DNA of 64,000 nucleotides from Mycolicibacterium arenosum (GTDB lineage Bacteria; Actinomycetota; Actinomycetes; Mycobacteriales; Mycobacteriaceae), in contig NZ_JANDBD010000007.1 in NCBI RefSeq assembly GCF_024320865.1, positions 186,001 to 250,000 on the forward strand. The letters are read 5' to 3'. Positions 61,614 through 64,000 of this stretch are shown in pieces. The number at the start of each line of letters is the position of its first letter. Position 1 is the first letter of the stretch. Both the position numbers and the translations under genes were made by a program. The notes beneath the pieces were generated by a model that did not search any database, was not told where the DNA came from, and saw only the letters and a list, made by a program, of their open reading frames with translations.

Positions 61614-62708
61614 CTACAGCGTGACCACGCCGTACTCGCCGACGTGCGAGATCAGCGTGCGCAGTTGGTCGTCTGCGGTGCCCAGCGTGTTGTCGATCGC
61701 GGTGAGCCGGGCGGCGTAGTGCGCCACCGGGTACTCGGCGGTCATGCCGATGCCGCCGTGCAGCTGGATCGCCTCCTGCGAGATGTGCCGGGCGGAGCGA
61801 CCGATCTGCAGCTTGGACCTGGCGGCGATGACCGGATCGAAGACCCCGTCGGCTACGGAGATCGCGGCGTAGAGGTTCATGCTGCGCGCCAGCTCCAGCG
61901 AGACGTACATGTCGGCGGCGCGCTGCGTCAGCGTCTGGAAATTGCGCAGCGGAACCCCGAACTGCTTGCGGCTGGTGAGGTACTCGGTGGTCAGCCGCAG
62001 CGACTCCTCCATCGCGCCGACGGCTTCGGCGCACAGCACCGACTGCGCACGGACGATGGTGCGGACGACGTGCTCGGTCGCGTCGCCACCGGCCCCGAGC
62101 GGTTCGGCCGCGACGGCGTCGAGGTCGATCTGCGCGCCGCGCCTGCCGTCGAACGTGCGATACGAATGCCGTTGCGTCGCAGCGGCATCGACGAGGAACA
62201 ACCCGACGCCGCCGTCGGGCAGGGCCGCGGTCACGACGAGCACATCCGCGGAGTCGCCCGCTAGCACGGGCTGCTTGCGGCCGCTGATTCTGCCATCCGT
62301 CGCCGTCGTCGTCACATCGGCCGTGGGCAGCCGCTGGCCGGGCTCACCGTGCGCGAAGGCCAGCAGCTTCTCGCCGGCCGCGACGTCGTCGAGCAGTTTC
62401 CTCTGCTCGTCGGTGCCGAGTTCGGCGATCAGGCCACCGGGGATCAGCGCGCCCGGCGCCACCGGTTCGGGTGCCAGCCGCCTGCCGATCTCCGTCATGA
62501 CGGTGACGATCTCGAGGTGGCCGGCCTCGTCGGGATCGAAGCCGAGGCCGAGGATGCCGGTCTCGGCCAGCTGGCCCCACACGTCGGCGCTCCAGCCCTT
62601 CTCGGCGTCGACGGTCTCGTTCAGCTTCGTGATGTCGTAGCTGCGGGTGAGCAGTTCGCGCGTGACGTCGCGCAGCATCTGCTGTTCTTCGGTGAGGTCG
62701 AAATCCAT
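61614..62708 (-). CDS. Acyl-CoA dehydrogenase, FadE18-like subunit
   Basis: A 364-residue acyl-CoA dehydrogenase. It opens MDFDLTEEQQMLRDVTRELL; the C-terminal FAD and substrate region is ISQEAIQLHGGIGMTAEYPVAHYAARLTAIDNTLG. The central beta domain is shortened, as in partner subunits of heterotetrameric mycobacterial dehydrogenases. Length and order, just after a full-length dehydrogenase gene, match fadE17-fadE18. The two probably form an alpha2-beta2 enzyme oxidising a bulky, possibly steroid-derived, acyl-CoA. Confidence 0.82.
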   Translation of the reverse strand: MDFDLTEEQQMLRDVTRELLTRSYDITKLNETVDAEKGWSADVWGQLAETGILGLGFDPDEAGHLEIVTVMTEIGRRLAPEPVAPGALIPGGLIAELGTDEQRKLLDDVAAGEKLLAFAHGEPGQRLPTADVTTTATDGRISGRKQPVLAGDSADVLVVTAALPDGGVGLFLVDAAATQRHSYRTFDGRRGAQIDLDAVAAEPLGAGGDATEHVVRTIVRAQSVLCAEAVGAMEESLRLTTEYLTSRKQFGVPLRNFQTLTQRAADMYVSLELARSMNLYAAISVADGVFDPVIAARSKLQIGRSARHISQEAIQLHGGIGMTAEYPVAHYAARLTAIDNTLGTADDQLRTLISHVGEYGVVTL

Positions 62709-62717
62709 GTCAGCAGC

Positions 62718-63911
62718 TCACAATCCGAGGATGGTCGAGGCGATGATGGTCCGCTGGACCTCGTTGGTACCGCCGTAGATGGACGTCTTGCGGTAGTTGA
62801 GATAGCGCGGCGCGGCGTCCTGCGCCCAGTCCGGCGCATCGAGGTCGGAGCCGGCGTTGAACGGCAGCGCCTCGGGTCCGGCCACCTCGACGAGTAGCTC
62901 GCTCGCAGCCTGCTGCAGCTGGCTGCCGCGCAGCTTCAGGATCGACGACGCCGGATTCGGCTTGCCGTCGGCATCCGAACCGCTGACGCGCAGCTGCGTC
63001 AGCTCCAACGCCAGCAGACCGGTCTCGATCTCGGCGACGCGAGCGGCGAAGATCGGATCATCAAGCAGCGCAACCCCGTTGATGTCGACCTGCGCGGCAC
63101 GCTCCTTGACCTGAGACATCCACGACTTGGTGAGCCCGATCCGCGCGATGCCCGAACGCTCGTTGCCGAGGAGGAACTTCGCGTAGGTCCAGCCCTGGTT
63201 CTCCTCGCCGACGAGCTGGTTCGCGGGCACGCGGACGTCCTCGAAGAACACCTCGTTCACCTCGTAGCCGCCGTCGATCAGCTTGATGGGTCGCAACGTG
63301 ATTCCCGGCGTGGACATCTCGGCGAGCAGGAACGAGATGCCCGCCTGCTTCTTGGGCGCCTCCGGGTTGGTGCGGGCCAGCAGGAAGATCCAGTCGGCGT
63401 ACTGGCCGAGGGTCGTCCACGTCTTCTGGCCGTTGATGACGTAGTCGTCGCCGTCGCGGACCGCGGTGGTCCGCAGCGACGCCAGGTCGGAACCCGCCTC
63501 GGGTTCGGAGAAGCCCTGACACCACCAGATGTCGAGGTTGGCGGTCGGCGGCAGGAACCGCTCCTTCAGCTCCTGCGAGCCGAACTGCGCGATCACGGGG
63601 CCGACCATCTTGGCGTTGAACGCCAGCGGTTCGGGAACCCCGGCCAGCTGCATCTCGTCGAGCCAGATCTGCTGCCGCAGCGTCGACCAGTCCTTGCCGC
63701 CCCACTCGACGGGCCAGTTCGGCACCGCCAGGCCGTTGGCGTTGAGGATGCGCTGGGTGGTCACCATGTCGTCGGGCCACTTGGGGTGCCCGGAGGCCAC
63801 CCGCTCGCGCAGGTCCGCGGGGATCTCCTCGGAGTAGAACCGCCGCAGCTCGTCGCGGAAGGCGGCGTCCTCGTCGCTCAGGGTCAGCTTCACGCCTTCG
63901 ACGATATCCAC
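62718..63911 (-). CDS. Acyl-CoA dehydrogenase, FadE17-like subunit
   Basis: A 397-residue flavoenzyme. It shows WWCQGFSEPEAGSDLASLRTTAVRDGDDYVINGQKTWTT (FAD and substrate contacts), FLLGNERSG and the ending TSIYGGTNEVQRTIIASTILG. It oxidises acyl-CoA to enoyl-CoA, passing electrons to ETF. Starts at GTG 63911 and GTG 63893 are both possible with no clear ribosome-binding site; the longer one is listed. Nine bases separate it from the FadE18-like gene, its likely partner. Confidence 0.85.
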   Translation of the reverse strand: MDIVEGVKLTLSDEDAAFRDELRRFYSEEIPADLRERVASGHPKWPDDMVTTQRILNANGLAVPNWPVEWGGKDWSTLRQQIWLDEMQLAGVPEPLAFNAKMVGPVIAQFGSQELKERFLPPTANLDIWWCQGFSEPEAGSDLASLRTTAVRDGDDYVINGQKTWTTLGQYADWIFLLARTNPEAPKKQAGISFLLAEMSTPGITLRPIKLIDGGYEVNEVFFEDVRVPANQLVGEENQGWTYAKFLLGNERSGIARIGLTKSWMSQVKERAAQVDINGVALLDDPIFAARVAEIETGLLALELTQLRVSGSDADGKPNPASSILKLRGSQLQQAASELLVEVAGPEALPFNAGSDLDAPDWAQDAAPRYLNYRKTSIYGGTNEVQRTIIASTILGL

Positions 63912-64000
63912 CAACCGGACGGTCGGAACCGCGGGTACCGGTAAGCGCCGGCGATGGGCACACCTTCCGCCCGGTGCGCGCCCCCGCGGTGGTCGGTTTT

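Overview
The window looks like chromosome of a rapid-growing mycobacterium (Mycolicibacterium-like). Support: very high G+C throughout, frequent GTG starts, many 4-base stop/start overlaps, a secreted cutinase-like esterase, a haemophore-like protein, a deazaflavin/F420-type nitroreductase-fold protein, two transmembrane Ser/Thr kinases and an adjacent pair of acyl-CoA dehydrogenases resembling FadE17/FadE18. No rRNA, tRNA, CRISPR array, insertion sequence or phage gene was recognised.

Layout. 1-3.9 kb is a graveyard: a 5'-truncated AAA-type ATPase with an in-frame stop, a multiply frameshifted enolase-superfamily (MR/MLE) gene, a 5' fragment of a PLP enzyme and, between the last two, an intact lower-GC gene for an OGG-fold protein, probably acquired. 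4-8.3 kb: alpha/beta hydrolase, a kinase-like protein lacking catalytic Asp residues, and a large MFS exporter with a winged-helix tail. 8.6-15.3 kb: a tightly overlapped four-gene operon (BcsB-like, polytopic membrane protein, processive GT2, GT39-like) likely to make a surface polysaccharide. 15.4-24.7 kb: cutinase, a complete OpuB/ProU-type osmolyte ABC importer, an SQR-like flavoprotein and a three-subunit molybdenum hydroxylase of the YagTSR/Pao type. 24.7-31.1 kb: SHOCT protein, VapBC, a renalase-like FAD protein, DoxX-like protein, orphan LuxR regulator, aldo/keto reductase, two CsbD-like stress proteins and an alanine dehydrogenase/PNT-family enzyme.

31.3-46.9 kb is the most striking part: a tellurium-resistance-type (Ter) stress locus. 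A seven-gene minus-strand operon (coiled-coil protein, CitE-like lyase, PRTase/TRSP protein, PRTase/StiP protein, HAD phosphatase, a double-TerD protein with a polyproline linker, a TerD-fusion protein) is bracketed by two plus-strand terD genes, a terC gene, a DUF475 TerC-like gene, a TerA-like gene and three tandem AIM24 genes. Known comparative genomics predicts that such modules couple metal-binding TerD proteins and TerC-type membrane proteins to synthesis of a nucleoside-like metabolite; the product is not known.

47-64 kb: lipoproteins, a STAS anti-anti-sigma factor, two transmembrane kinases (one carrying an extracellular amino-acid-binding domain), a rhomboid-like protein, a ThrE-type exporter separated from it by a perfect 25-bp inverted repeat, a second degenerate aminoglycoside-phosphotransferase-like protein, a frameshifted membrane-protein gene, two FAD enzymes, a haemophore-like protein and the acyl-CoA dehydrogenase pair.
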